Origin: Guadua angustifolia
Lineage: Eukaryota > Streptophyta > Magnoliopsida > Poales > Poaceae
DNA: 64,000 nt
Assembly: GCA_036346375.1 (NCBI GenBank)
Contig: CM070503.1
Location: 4,774,001-4,838,000 of the forward strand
Reading direction: 5' to 3'
Numbering within the stretch: the stretch's first letter is position 1; every line of letters starts with the position of its first letter. Below the pieces are notes generated by a model. It was not told the origin of the DNA. It did not search any database and saw nothing but the letters and a program-made list of their open reading frames with translations. This document shows, one piece after another, positions 33,916-46,500 of this stretch. The translations under genes and the position numbers were made by a program.

Positions 33916-35050
33916 GTGCAAGACATTAGACACTTTAGTTCATAAGACATGTGATATGTCACAATGATTTTATACCATCATATATCCAACATATATATTT
34001 GAAATTTATTAAAGGTATAATACAAATAATTTAAGGTTTTGAAAATCTCAAACTACTAAAATCAAAACAAATTTTGGCTCACTTCAAAATTTTGAGAAGA
34101 GCCAAAATTTGGTGGCACCCCACCTAGTTCAATTCCACCCATGCGCTCATCAGTTGCCGGAGCTGGTTCCACGTACAGTGCCTGAAGTCCTAAACACGTA
34201 CTGGTTCTACGTACATACATAACGCATCAATTTCCAAACTATTAACTTCGCGGTGGTTCGTTCGCGGCCACATGCGTGCACGAGCTCTAGCGCGTGCCCA
34301 TGCGCTATGCATCAGCGCGCCCAACCCACCACCACCCGATCCAACGTGTTAGCTCGGTGAATTTACCGCGGTTCGCACGCAAATCCTGGACGCGCGCGGG
34401 CCGCTCGCCCGGCCGGCGCGCCCACGACTCGCTGTACTAGGCTGTGGCAGCGCGCGCGACATCACGGTACAGTACTCGCTACGGCCGGCCCGTGCAGTGT
34501 GGGACCATCTCTGTGAATGCATGTGTCGTGTGCACGGTCGATCATATGCAGCGGTGCACCGGTGAACGTAGAGATGGGTGGTTGGTGCAGCGCAACTGTG
34601 CGCAAGACGTACCTAGCGCCGTTGATGTGAGTGGTGCAGTGTCTCCTACCAGCCAGAGGCCGGTACGGTAACATAAGGGGCCGGGGCGGGGCACCCGTCC
34701 ATCGAGCCGAGCGAGGTGTTACGTCGTCCACGGCGCGTACGTACGTGCCGTTGGGTCCATCGGGGCGCGCTGTTTGTCGTTCGATCGACGTGCCGACCGG
34801 TTGGACAAGCGAACGAACGTCCTGTCGCGGATTCAAGAGAAAATGATGGTGTTGAATTGAGATGCTGGGTTCACGATCGATGCATTTCGATTGGTTGAGA
34901 ACCGTGGATGGAGCACTATTTTGTCTCGAGAGCGCGCTGTTCTGTGGTTCGTGGAACTGGATGTGCCTGGGAGAGAATTTGCGTGAGCAACTGTTTCCGT
35001 GCTGGAGGGAGGGGGAAACACGGCTCTTAAACCAAGGTGTGCTTTGCATT
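33916..35050. other. Intergenic, with a CpG-rich block
   Basis: 34130-34860 is very rich in CG and short restriction-like palindromes (gcgcgc, ggccggc, gtacgtac). A 195-residue minus frame (34462-35049) crosses it but has no domain, no plausible codon pattern and ends beside the CACTA insertion, so it is not called. This could be a promoter or first-exon remnant. Confidence 0.4.
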
Positions 35051-35053
35051 TCT

Positions 35054-35470
35054 CGCTATAAGAAACCGAACTTTTTTTTGTCAGCTAAAAGCCAACAAAA
35101 GAAAGGATTTATGATGAAAACACCAATTTTCGTTGGTTTACCGATGAAACTAAATCGACGAAAATAACCGTAAAATGAATTTTTTTCGTTGGCCCAAGTT
35201 AGCCGACGAAAAAAAGTGACCAATGGCTGGCCCGATCTTGCCATGTCGAACTATTTGCGTCGGCTAGCTAGCGGCTAAAAGAATGATAATTTCGGCCCAT
35301 TTAAAATCTTGAGGAGTTGCCACCGCAGAAGCTGTTCCTAGTATTTTAAATACGACCGATTGGCCAAAAAATCTTAGAGTACCAACTGCAGAACTGATTC
35401 CCCATTGCTTGTTTTCCAGCTGGTACCTCCTAGTATTTTCATCGGCCACGGTGGCCGACGAAAATACTAG
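35054..35470. repeat. CACTA left subterminal repeats
   Basis: Inverted and direct copies of ttttcgttgg, gccgacgaaaa and catcggccacggtggccgac. In En/Spm elements such short motifs bind the TNPA protein. 35470-35750 beyond them is AT-rich spacer. Confidence 0.7.
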
Positions 35471-35759
35471 AATGTACCAGCTGAAAATTGGTCTCCATTT
35501 GCTTGTTTTGCAGCACGAACGTACAATTTTTGCTCAAATTCACATACAGCAACATATGTTAATCAGAACAATCACAAATGCATCACACAATTTGAAAATC
35601 ACATTAATATTCAATTCGCAAATGCATCACATTAATATCACAAATACACCAACATATATAAATATCCAAATCATATCACAAGTTTCATCCAACTACACTA
35701 CCCCGTCCATCACAAGTCTATCTACAATCCTAACTCTCTGGGGTGTTTGAATTGTGGCC

Positions 35760-38110
35760 GCCACCTCCAGAGGCGAAGAAGCCGTCGACTTCTGTATTAG
35801 GACCGTGCGAGCTCAAACCCTGAGCTGGCCCTGGTGGTGGAGGCGGAAACGGGTGCCACGGTGAAGGAAGCTGAGAACCATGTAGAGAATGAGTTATGAA
35901 ATTTCACATTAGTACAGAATTGCAAATAATTTTCAAAACCAAATTAACCTAAAGCATATGTACCTGCGGTGCTTGCCCTGGTGGCGGATACCCGTAGAAT
36001 AGCGGAGGAGGCTGAGAACCCTGTAGAGGAGTTATGAAATTTCATGTTAGTCTAGAATTGCAAATAATTTTCAAAACCGAATTAACCTAAAGTATATGTA
36101 CCAGCGGTGCTTGCCCTGGAGGTGGATACCCGTAGAACGGCGGAGGAGGCTGAAGCGTAGGTAAGCCATGTTGAGGGCTCACAGTTGCGTAGAGTTGCTA
36201 CATATAGTCAAAGTGTTAGATCCGTAATATGAAAACTTAATCGGTCTGTTGAGATTTTGAGTTTTTACCTGAAGAGCTCCCTGGAAGTACACCTGCGTTT
36301 GCCTTAAGTGCGCTATCTCCGCTTCGTACTTCGCTATCAACTTACGCTGTTGGCGAAACTCCTCACGCTGTTGGCGAGCATGCTCCTCGTACTCAGCGAG
36401 CCTTGCATTATCCCTAGAGGAGTGAGCGCTGCTCTGTGAGGACCCCGACGCTCTTCCTTGGGACAGAGTGACGTCGGAATCCACAACCCCATTGAACATA
36501 GAGAACTTGCAGCACACATATACGAAACCAAAGGCATTCATAAAAAGCGCAACTATTGATCATATCAAGATTTCCGACAAAACTCAAATAAGGGGGATGA
36601 TCTCACCTTCCATGTCTCTTGCCTCCACCACTCTAGTATAGCGCCGAGACATCCAGCTTATCGTTTCTCCAGTCATACTCCGGGTCGTGACGCCGAGCCA
36701 TTTCCTCTCCATATTGCTCCTGCATGCCAACATTACTAAAACAACAGTTTAAAGACACAAATTTCATCAAAATAGGTCGAACAACTCACAATCTTCTGAG
36801 TCGTTGATTGGCTGCACAGCTATTCAAGCGACTCTGGATCGGCGCTCCGGTATCCCCAAACATAAACATCAAAGTAGCTCGGGGCAACGCTAATTTCAGC
36901 CTCCTGTATTCCAAAGTTAGCGACATGGATTCAAAAGCGCACTGAACTAAGGCTAGATACTTACCATGCGCCTCGCTAAGCGGAGGTGTCCATCCGCGTC
37001 GTATCGATGCAACACCAGGTTACCTACCTCTCTGTTGCCTCGCTTCTTGTTGGACCTAGCAACAAAGTCAGCAGACGCCCAGTACTTGCACAAGTACCTG
37101 AAAACTTCCTGGCACTTCATCAGCCAGAGATGGACGCCTGGAGGTACTTGTCCTCGCGCAGGTAGATCTTGGAGGCCCCGAGCTTCTTGGTCATCTTCTC
37201 ATTCTTCACCCCCTTGTAGTACGAGCACACCGCCGTGTTGAAGACTTCATTGGCCTTCTCACGATTTGCGGGGACATCCTCGTCCTCCAGGCGGTGCCTC
37301 TCCTGCAAAAGCAATCCTTGAGTTAGCGACATATTCCTATAAATGAATGAATGGTAAAGCGGTAAGGAACTACCCAGAAATCATGTTAGACCGCGTCAGC
37401 GCAGGTGCCGCGATGCGCCTCAGGAGCCAACCTATAGTACTCCCACTTTAGGGCCGCCTGCTCTACCCCATTGATGGTCACCAGACCCGGGTAGTGGTGG
37501 CGGCAGAGGGCTCCCAAGACTGCGTTGACCTGCGAACGCTGATGTCTACCCTCCCACGCCACGTCATCCCATTGCCTGCAATTCATGAAATCAAATTGGT
37601 TAGATTCTCGATAAATTACTTTTCTAAAATGAGAAAACTAACTTACCAATAACCATGCGGCCTGATCACCCTCCGCTGGTTAGCTTCAGCTTTAGGGGGG
37701 ACGTTGTTAGATCCCCGGAACCTGAAAAATGCCAAAAATGAGAATCACAATTCTATGCACACGAAAATTAACATTGATAACACGAATACTTGAAGCGCTA
37801 TGAAGAAGGCGCCCCAACGTCCTCTAGGCTCTCATCATCACCATCATTACCCTCGGAGGCGTCCTCCGCCAACTCTTCCGCTACCTCCTCTGCCGCCGCT
37901 GCTAAATCCTCCAACTTGTTCGAGGAGTCGGAGGCAGAAGGCAGGTACTCCTCGTTGTCCTCCTGTGCCCGCTCCATGCACCCCAGGAGCTGCTGCCTCT
38001 GCCTGCTCTGGACAGTCCCTTGAAAGAGGCTGCCCTGACTCCTCGAGGATTCTTGACCACTGGCCCCCTGACTCTTCCCCTTACCCCCACTCCTGGAGCT
38101 AGACCCACTG
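35760..38110 (-). pseudogene. TNPA/Ptta-like second gene of the CACTA element
   Basis: Exon-like minus frames separated by intron-like AT-rich stretches. 37386-37586 holds CRQWDDVAWEGRHQRSQVNA and HHYPGLVTINGV, the pattern of the plant transposase family Ptta/En/Spm (Transposase_24). 37120-37332 continues with NEVFNTAVCSYYKGVKNEK. 36300-36541 is a charged coiled coil (EEFRQQRKLIAKYEAEIAHL). Near 35760-36130 are Pro/Gly/Tyr-rich C-terminal exons. In En/Spm this protein binds subterminal repeats and helps excision. Exon borders are not resolved, and whether it is still translatable is unknown. Confidence 0.65.
35870..36150 (-). repeat. Tandem duplication of a Pro-rich exon with its intron
   Basis: Two units of about 125-135 bp, each with gcttgccctggtggcggata-type coding (a PPPGQAP motif on the minus strand) followed by aaataattttcaaaacc and attaacctaaag intron-like sequence. 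Unit 1 lies near 35870-35999 and unit 2 near 36000-36130. Confidence 0.7.
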
Positions 38111-38111
38111 A

Positions 38112-38520
38112 GGGCCTGTTTGGTAGAGCTCCGGATTTTAGCTTCACCTGAAATCTGAAACTTGTAGGCTAAAATAAAGTGAATTAAGTTTATATTTTTA
38201 GTCTAAAATGTAAACAGGATGACCCATCTAAACACTCTTAGGGCCTGTTTGGTAGAGCTTCAGATTCTAGCTTCTCTGAAATCTGAAACTTCTAGGCTAA
38301 AATAAAGTGAATTAAGTTTATATTTTTGGTCTAAAATGTAAACAAGATGATCTACCTAAACATTTTTAATGTACTCACGACTTGACTTCATGAATCTGAT
38401 GAAGCTAGAATTTTCACTTCACCAGATTCATGAATCGGAGAAGTCAAACCTCTAAACACACCCTTAATGTACTTACGACTTCACTTCACGAATCTGTGAA
38501 GCTAGAATTTTCAATGGCCA
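38112..38520. mobile_element. Truncated Tourist-B MITE hosting another Tourist-B MITE
   Basis: The outer element starts GGGCCTGTTTGGTAGAGCTC at 38112, is interrupted at 38240, resumes at 38467 (atgtacttacgacttcactt) and is lost before its right terminus. It sits between the transposase and TNPA-like genes of the CACTA element, so it inserted after that element was in place or travelled with it. Confidence 0.75.
38241..38463. mobile_element. Inner Tourist-B MITE
   Basis: 223 bp, GGGCCTGTTTGGTAGAGCTT start and ...AACACACCC end, with target duplication TTA (38238-38240, 38464-38466) made of the outer element's own sequence. Confidence 0.8.
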
Positions 38521-38695
38521 ATCCACTTAAAACAGTACTGAGCTTACCAATAATCTTCTCCTTCGCATGCTTAAACATCTGTAAAAATTTCAATAGAGTT
38601 AGATTGCACATTTCAAACAATAATACAGCAACAATATGGAAATAGCAAGAATTATAATCAAAGTAGTATTACAACAATAAAAGGATATATACTTA

Positions 38696-41600
38696 TCAGA
38701 ACTCGTTGGTGTCTGGAGGTTCATTGGCGACTCGTTGTCTAGAAAGACGTGTTTTCATGGGCCGTCGAATTCTTATAGAACCCCGATGTCGTTTCTTTGA
38801 TGGACGAGACTCAACTATTAGGTCTGTGCCATCGGTGGTTACCTGATGAAGCCCAACCCCATCAGTAACCCGAAAAGATCTCGGCAGACCTTCTTCCTGG
38901 TAGACATCCGTTTCCTCATCGTACATCGTACTGTTGATGAAATCAGCATCCTCAAGAGGATATAACCGTTTACGTGGGTTAACTTTATATGCTACCCACC
39001 AAGCATGCAAGCTGGGATGAGAATAGTTCAGGTAGTACACTTGTTCAACCTGGTGAGCAAGCACGAAGTTGCCGTGGACTTCAAGCCTTGACTGGTGCTT
39101 GACCACCACCATGCCAAATTCGTCGATATGTGTGCCATTGTTGGGATCAAACCAATCACATTCAAATAAAACTACTCTCAATTCTTTGGACCCCTAAACT
39201 CATACTTAATTATGTTTTGAAGAACACCATAGTAGTTAATTACATGCCCACTTGCATCGCATGCCTTAGTTACCACTCTGCTGTTCACAGTGGCCGCAAG
39301 TGGACGTCTCGCTTCCAATTTTGTAGTTCAGAAATGAAACCCATTGACATCATAATGACTGAAGTTCCTTGCCGTAACGGTACCGTGTGATAGCTGGCGC
39401 AGGTCATCATGGACGTCGGCATCGAGCATGCACTGTATAGGTTAAAACATCATTACTAGGTGCAACGGAAATAATTTGAAGTTTATGGTTAGAAAACTGG
39501 GAGGAGGAGAAAATTGCATGCTTTCAGAACCAGCCAATGAAACTAGGGCCGCCGTTTAACCCCTCGCGGCATAGCTTATCTAGCTGCTTACTTGTAGGTT
39601 GGCAAGCAAATTTCCAATGTTGTTGGTCAAACAATCTGCGTGTCGACTCGCCAAATGAGAATAGGCTCAAGATTAGACAATTCAATACAAAATATGAATT
39701 ATTACTTACTCGAAATATTTTTCCATTTCATCCATGTTGGAGTACATATAAAGCAGAGCCGAGTTCTACTCTGTTGGTGACACCTCATGTGGAGTAGAAG
39801 CGCCGACAGCTTTACCCTTCCACTGAAAAATCTAAAGGTTACTCAGGGGTGCTTCTTCTGCGATATGATACTGCGTTGTAGGGGAATTCACATTGTGCTC
39901 ATCTGCGAAATATATACTTGAGAAGTACGATATCTCTTTTAGAGCATACGCCTCAGCGATGCACCCTTCAACCCTAACCTTGTTGCGTACGGTTGACCTG
40001 AGCTTTTTCAATTCTCTTTCCTCGCAATACATCCACCTAAATTGCACAGGTCCTCCAACCTCCGCTTCCCAGGGCAAATGCACCAACAGATGTTGCATCA
40101 CATTCATAAAACCTGGTGGGAATACCTGTTCTATTTTGCATACAAGCACCGGTATTTCTCTCTGCAACTTTCACGTCATATTCTTTGAGATTTCCTTAGC
40201 ACATAACTACTTATAGAAATAACTAAGCTCCGCTAACATTTTCCACAACTCATCTTTGAAGTAGCCACGAAACATTATGAGGAGAAGTCTTTCCATTATG
40301 ATGTGGTAATCATGGTTCTTAAGCCCATTTAGCTTCTCGATGCTGACATTCACCGCATGCTTTACATTAGCTGCATAGCGATCTGGGAATTTAAGGGTTT
40401 TCAACCATCGGAATATCTGTTTCTTGTCTTGAGGTTTCACACAATACGAAGCTCATGGCCTAGCAATTTGTCCTTTGGAATCTTGTACGATCTCGAGCAT
40501 CAGCCGATCACAAATCTCGGTTAAATCTCTTCGTGCCTTGACATTGTCTTTTGTTTTGTCTTTGAAATCAAAGCACATGCTTACGATGCTTTCCGCGACA
40601 TTACGCTCTTGCTGCATCACATCTATATTGTATGGCAGAATCAATGCTTTCGTATAAGGGAGCTCCCAAATTGCACAGATATGAGTCAAGTTGTGCTCCA
40701 CTTTGAAACCATCGAACCCTCCATCGTCTTTTGCTATGAGCTGTCTATGCCACGCAGCTATTTCTTCACTGGTCAGACGCTTCGGTGGGCCCTTTGTAAC
40801 AGTGGTGTTATTTCGAAATGCATTCAACATCCGCCTAAAAAGGTGATTCGGCGGCAGGAATCGTGGATGGCAATCAAAGAAACAGAACTTTCCACCATAC
40901 GGCAGCCGGAATGCATCTAAGTCAAGCATACAAATAGGGCAATAAAGCCAACCATGAACACTCCGACCGGCCCATATACCATATGCTAACAAATCGTGGA
41001 CTGACCATAGGTATGTGACACGCAAAGTAAAGTTTACTTTACCGTAGCTGTCATATGCCTCTACTCATCTCCATAACTCTTTCAACTCTTCGATTAACGG
41101 CCACATGAACATTTTGAGGTGCTTCCCTGGATGATCAGGACCTGAAATGACAAGCGCTAGAAATATGTACTTCTCCTTCAAGCACAATGCAGGTGGTAGG
41201 TTGTACGACACGATAAAAACCGACCAGCAAGAGTATGGGGTGGCACTTGTACTGAAAGGTGTGAACCCATCTATCGTCAACCCAATGCGAACACTCCTAG
41301 GGTCACTTTCAAATTCGAGGTCGAAGCGGTCCAATGCCTTTCACGCCTCGCCATCTGTCGGATGCACCATCACATCCTCAATCTCACGGACACCTTCTTT
41401 ATGCCACCTCATATGCCTGGCTGTTTTTTTAGATAAGAACAGACATTTAATCCTAGGCATGATTGGCATGTACCGGAGCTGCTTCATCGCGACTTTTGTC
41501 GTCACTGTTATCCCCTCATCATTTACCACCTCGACATATCTAGACTTGTTGCAGTACATACAACGAGTGTCGTTGGCATGTTCCTTCCAGAACAACATGC

Positions 41601-42225
41601 AATTATCCTCGCAAACATCAATCTTCTCATACTTCATCCCAAGGCCGAACAACATCTTCTTGGACTGGTACATGTCCTTCGGCATCTTATGGTTCGGCGG
41701 AAGGATATCACTAATCAATTGGACCATATCGTTGTAGCACTTGTTCGAAAAGTTATACTTCGACTTCATTGACATGAGCTGCGTCACCGTCTGTAGGACG
41801 GTCATGTTGGTGAACTCATACAATTTCTCTTCCAAGGCTGAAAGGAGCCTATAAAAGCTTTGCACCTCCGGCCTAGGCTCCTCTTCCGAATTAACCTCAA
41901 ACTCCCTACCAATATTATTCAGCACCTCATCCATCCTGTCTTCATCCTCATGGTCCGACTCAACAATGGGCTCCGCCTCACCATGCTCGTACCATATCAA
42001 ATAGTCGGGCATAAAACCAAACTTGCACAGGTGCCTCTCTAAATCCGACTTAATGTGGTAAGAATAGTTGCGGCACTTGCTACACGGGCACATTGCGACA
42101 CCACCAGCAACCCCTACGAATGCATGGTCCACAAATGCTTGTGCGATGACCGCCCATTCTCTTGAGTGTGCCCCGGTCTTACTCCAATTATCATACATCC
42201 ACCTTCGATCATCACCCATTCTCAA
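38696..42225 (-). pseudogene. TNP2-type CACTA transposase, frameshifted
   Basis: Domains follow in family order on the minus strand. 42225-41341 starts MRMGDDRRWMYDNW and has a transposase-associated Cys/His motif (CPCSKCRN..H..H), followed by the start of the transposase domain. 41334-41065 continues TNP2 (DPRSVRIGLTIDGFTPFS, YNLPPALCLKEKY). 41025-40453 is the rest of TNP2. 40440-40207 and 40167-39832 form DUF4218 (FPPGFMNVMQHLLVHLP, VEGCIAEAY). 39181-38696 is DUF4216 (LFECDWFDP, QVYYLNY). Stops or frame changes fall between each block, some of which may be introns, but several cut conserved domains. The protein would catalyse cut-and-paste transposition of CACTA elements. Confidence 0.85.
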
Positions 42226-43189
42226 AACTGAACACAGGCAACGATATCAACCATAGCGACTTAGTTGCGAACAAGGGCTCTACTGGGAAAGATTGGTCCT
42301 AAACCCACCCAAGAATGGACGCCAGAGCACGGATTTATGACGAGCCTTACGGTCTGAACGGAATTTTGGCAGCATAACCCGCTGTTCTCCGAATGCACGC
42401 CCAGTCTTGGTGCATCGGAGAACAACTGAATCATACTACTGAGATTCCGTTCGGACCGTTGTGCTCTTCATAAATCTTACATATGCTATAGCGTCCATTC
42501 CTAGACTGTCCAAATTAAACTAGACAATTCCAGAACGGCACACCTCACAAGTAAATGTGAGATGCGCCGTTCCCGAACGGGTGACGCCTAGGCTTGTCTG
42601 ACCAAATCGATTCTACTTAAGAGCTAATCAAACAATATTATAAACTTACAATCATGGAATCGACTCGATCATCGGATTATAAGTTCATTCTATACCGGAC
42701 CAGGCCGTGCACATTCTTATTATGAGAAGGGGTCATTCGTATGTGAAAAGAAGTATAAATATCCTCATATACCAAATGTTCGCTAATTAGTAATGCGTCT
42801 TCAAAATTGTAACCTTCCCATGGCATATAAGCTACTAATACGTTTTATCCTCCAATTCAACAAATGCATACATAATTGTTCTCCTCTTCTTAAAAATATA
42901 ACTTCTGGGCTTTGGTTTGCATCCTAAAACTGATGAACAACTAAAAAAACAGATGAACAAAACGGTACTCACGTTGCTCGAGAACCGTATGGCGCCGTGG
43001 CGTGGGGATGGTGGTAGGGCGATGAGGAGGAGGCGGCTTGGCGAAGCGGCGGCGGCGGTGGGGTGGCCTGAGCGTGGGGATGGCGGCGCACGCGGGCGAC
43101 AGTGGTGGCGGTCTGGCAGGGAGAGGGGCGGCGCTCGGCGCAAGGTGGCTGGGCGGTTCAGTGGCGCGAGCGAATGGGTACGCGAGGGG

Positions 43190-43571
43190 TCAGCTGTACG
43201 CTTATTACGCCCTATTTTCGTCAGTCAGGATGACCGACGAAAACGATGCTGACGTGGCAGGGTTAGTTATTTTCGTCGGCCAGCAGAGCCGACAAAAATA
43301 GTTATTCATGCCACGTGGCACAAGATGAGTGGGCCAAGATTTTTTCGTCGGCCAGCGAAGCCGACGAAAATAATTTGAAATTCAACTGCCGCCCCCTGGT
43401 AGGACTATTTTCGTCGGTTATTTTCATCGGCTTGCTTTGCGCCGACGAAAATACTTTATTATTATCGTCGGCCTGCTTTGCGCCGATGAAAATACTTTAT
43501 TATTATCGTCGGCCTGTGGAGCGCCGACGAAATATCTTGGAACAACGAAAAATTGTCGTTTTCTTGAAGTG
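43190..43571. repeat. CACTA right subterminal repeats
   Basis: At least eight copies of TTTTCGTCGG or its inverse between 43208 and 43545, often as ttcgtcggcc...gccgacgaa stems. The preceding 42960-43190 stretch is GC-rich non-coding leader of the transposase. Confidence 0.75.
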
Positions 43572-43574
43572 TCT

Positions 43575-46500
43575 CGGAACATGCTTCGGAAGCAACGTCT
43601 ACTAATAATAATAAGAGGAAGAAGAAGCACCGTCCACCTACTTTCGCCACAGATCCGTCTACCTACTTATCGCCACAGAATTGCATCTCACATCGGAGTA
43701 TATTATATATTCTGATTTTGATTACTTGCAGTTGCAGGTAAACGGTGTGTGTCTCCATTTCAATCTCTAGACTGTCAGTCACATGTTTTGTAGTCTAACG
43801 GCACTGAAGTATTGCATCTTATTTTTGGACATGCCTGCCTTGATATACTAATTAAGCATGCAATTCCAACGGCAAAAACATACTACTGGTAAGTGTTATT
43901 GAAAGCAACTCTCTACTTCCCACCCTCTGGCTTCTATGGCTCTTCCCAGCCAATCAAAACCAACTAGTTAAATATCTCAAACTCTTATTCCATGGATCAT
44001 GTGAACAGTACGAGTCCACACCCACCACCTCTTTCTAGTTGAATCTTGCCTGATGTGCAGCCTCTGAGCTGAGCCTGAGTCTGAGGAAGTGAGGAGGTGA
44101 GGTGAGGAGGACTGAGCCACAGAGGTGGTCCTACGTAGCGAGGAGGAGATCTCCCTCCCGACATCAAGATCAGACCCATATATATGCTTTATAAGAAGAA
44201 CACCACCAAAAAGCCTTTGGCAAAGCCTACCCTCCCACCCTATCTGCATTAACAGCTTGACACTGCCCCCTGCAGTTGTCAGCATATGTGCACCGCAGAT
44301 CCTCTGTGCCAAAAACATTCAGTCAACTATAGTCACCTTACTGTGGTAGAGAGAGACAGCCAGACAGGAGCGAGATCGAGTAACAATATTTCTACGGAAA
44401 TTGATGGGTCCACAATGATTTTATAGTATATTATGTCAATTTCCTTAAGTCGTTATTGCTAATTGTCTCCTTTTTTTAGGAAAATGGCTGACCATATATA
44501 TATGTGTATATAATATATGAGCAACTGGTAGTCTGGGATTGCGAGCACACGTAAAGAAGGAAAGGGACATATTCTGATTACTGCGTCCAAGGATTAATTG
44601 AGCTGGCTGCATGTTTGGTCCCAAGCAGCAGGATCCAAAGTCTCATCTAAAAGCTAAAGGGGACAGGGAGCTCCATCAATACTCAATAGAGCTGGAATTT
44701 GATGATTGTTTTGGAGTACCGTCGCTAGCTTACTTTAAGTGGTGAGACTTTGGCATATGATATGATGTGATGCAGACAAGTGCTCCAAAAGCTAGCATCT
44801 CATTAATCAGGCAACAGATGACCCAAGCAACAAGAGTTCAGCCTGAAAATTCTTTGGCAGGTTAGATAATCAGGAATAAAGCTAGCTATCCTCGAGAACG
44901 AACCTCCCTCGGTTGCCCTGGCGTGGCTGGTTGCTGCCGAGATCTACATAGCGTGGCACCTCCCTTACCGCGGTGGGCCTGGTGTTGATGCTGTGGTCGG
45001 TCAGGTTGTTGTGGGCCAGTAATCTACCGTGGCATATAAGTGCGACAGATAACATATGTTATATATCGCTGTTTTATGAAAAAAAAAAGATTATTTTTAT
45101 AATTTCATTCGCACAGAACGGAAGTGCAAAAAATAAATTGCGAAGGGGGCTTAAAAAAGTCTAATGCTTCAAGTTTGCAGACCCAAACGAGGGAAACTGA
45201 GCCCTGCTATGAAAGGCTTTAGGTCTTTGTGCTGTTTTCCTTCGGGTTTTTTTAAGGTATCTTATACGGTGGAGATTACTGGCTCTCCTCTTTGGGCCAT
45301 GTACGACTTTCTCAGTTGGACCAATAGACTTCTAACTGACGTATCCTTAGAACTGGAAAAAGTTTGTTAGAGTTCGAATCAAAATTTCTTTAATCACAAT
45401 AGTTAACAGGTTTAAAATTAAAATAAATCTATTTCAAGTGAAAAAAAAGTTAATGAGCATCGGCTTGACAGTGGCTTTGAAATAACTACTTAAATAGCAA
45501 ATAAAAGGATTTTATGTTGAACTATGTCAATTTCGAAAGAAGCTCGATAATAACTCGTTAAACTCAGATAACCAGCCGTGTATCTAATACACTATTTTAG
45601 TACAACAACTTCTGAAATACCAACATGCAGTAAATCTTTCGCAACCAATTGATAGAAAACGACATAAACTAGATACTAAAAAGTTAAGTAACTATAAATC
45701 CTCAATCAAAAAGAAGACGAAAACAATCAGGTGTGACAAGTTTGCCCGGCCGACCCCGAATTCCCCAACCAACAACCCACTACGTACTACCTAAAAATGA
45801 GAATAAAACTGTCCTGCGCGGTGAAAAGCATGCATACTTCGTACATACATAGCACTGCAGACGATCATGCATGCACATAATGCGTCCTTCGCGCTCTTTG
45901 GAAGCAGCGAAAGAGAAAAGGAAAGCGAGAGGGACAGCGATCGATGGTTGTGGGCAGAAACGCAGAAGCCGCACAACCCCAGAACCGCAGAAGCAGAAGC
46001 TACCCGTCCTCTCTCGCCTCGCTCTATTGCTCGCTTCCTACCGAAAACAACATGCATGCCATGTCTTTTTCCGGGAGTTATGGCTACTACGTTGCCGATG
46101 CTGCCGCTCCTCCTGCTACGACTACCGCTGCAACTTTCCACACAGCTCAAAACACACACAGTCACACACACACACAGGGGTCGGGCACGGTTGGTTTCAA
46201 ACTTGCCCACAGTAACCGGCAAAGAATAATTGCGCCGGCTGCCAATGCATGCATGAGCGAAGTACCCGTACTTTCCTGTCTATTCTTTCCAGCCTGACAT
46301 GCATTTCTATCGATCGACGACTCTACTCCACTGCTCATGCACAAGGCACGGCATACATTAATGGCTAGGGCATTGTGTGGCCAGGACGTTGATCCGTAGC
46401 CCGGTGTGACCGTTTTAACCTTGAGAAAAAGAGGGGGGGAAACGCGTGTGTAGAGAAATGGAGGTCCACGTCCATATATCCCAGTCGAGAATATTTGGCG

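Larger units (their letters stand above)
35054..43571 (-). mobile_element. CACTA (En/Spm) transposon, 8.5 kb, defective
   Basis: The right end reads CACTTCAAGAAAACGACAAT on the minus strand. The left end, CGCTATAAGAAACCG, is a degenerate version of the CACTACAAGAAA terminus. The 3-bp duplication TCT flanks it (35051-35053, 43572-43574). Both subterminal regions carry many TTTTCGTCGGC motifs in both orientations. Two minus-strand genes lie inside in the standard order: a TNP2-type transposase first, then a TNPA/Ptta-like gene. Frameshifts in the transposase and changes in the terminal CACTA bases indicate an immobile copy. Confidence 0.9.

Noticed and set aside
34462..35049. 195-residue minus-strand open frame in a CpG-rich block
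   Set aside because: No domain, no splice or start context, stop-poor only because of high GC. It ends at the CACTA insertion site.
45791..46297. Cluster of overlapping 110-145-residue frames on both strands
   Set aside because: Compositional (Ser, Ala, Thr, Arg) with no domain; overlapping frames on both strands indicate GC bias and not a gene.
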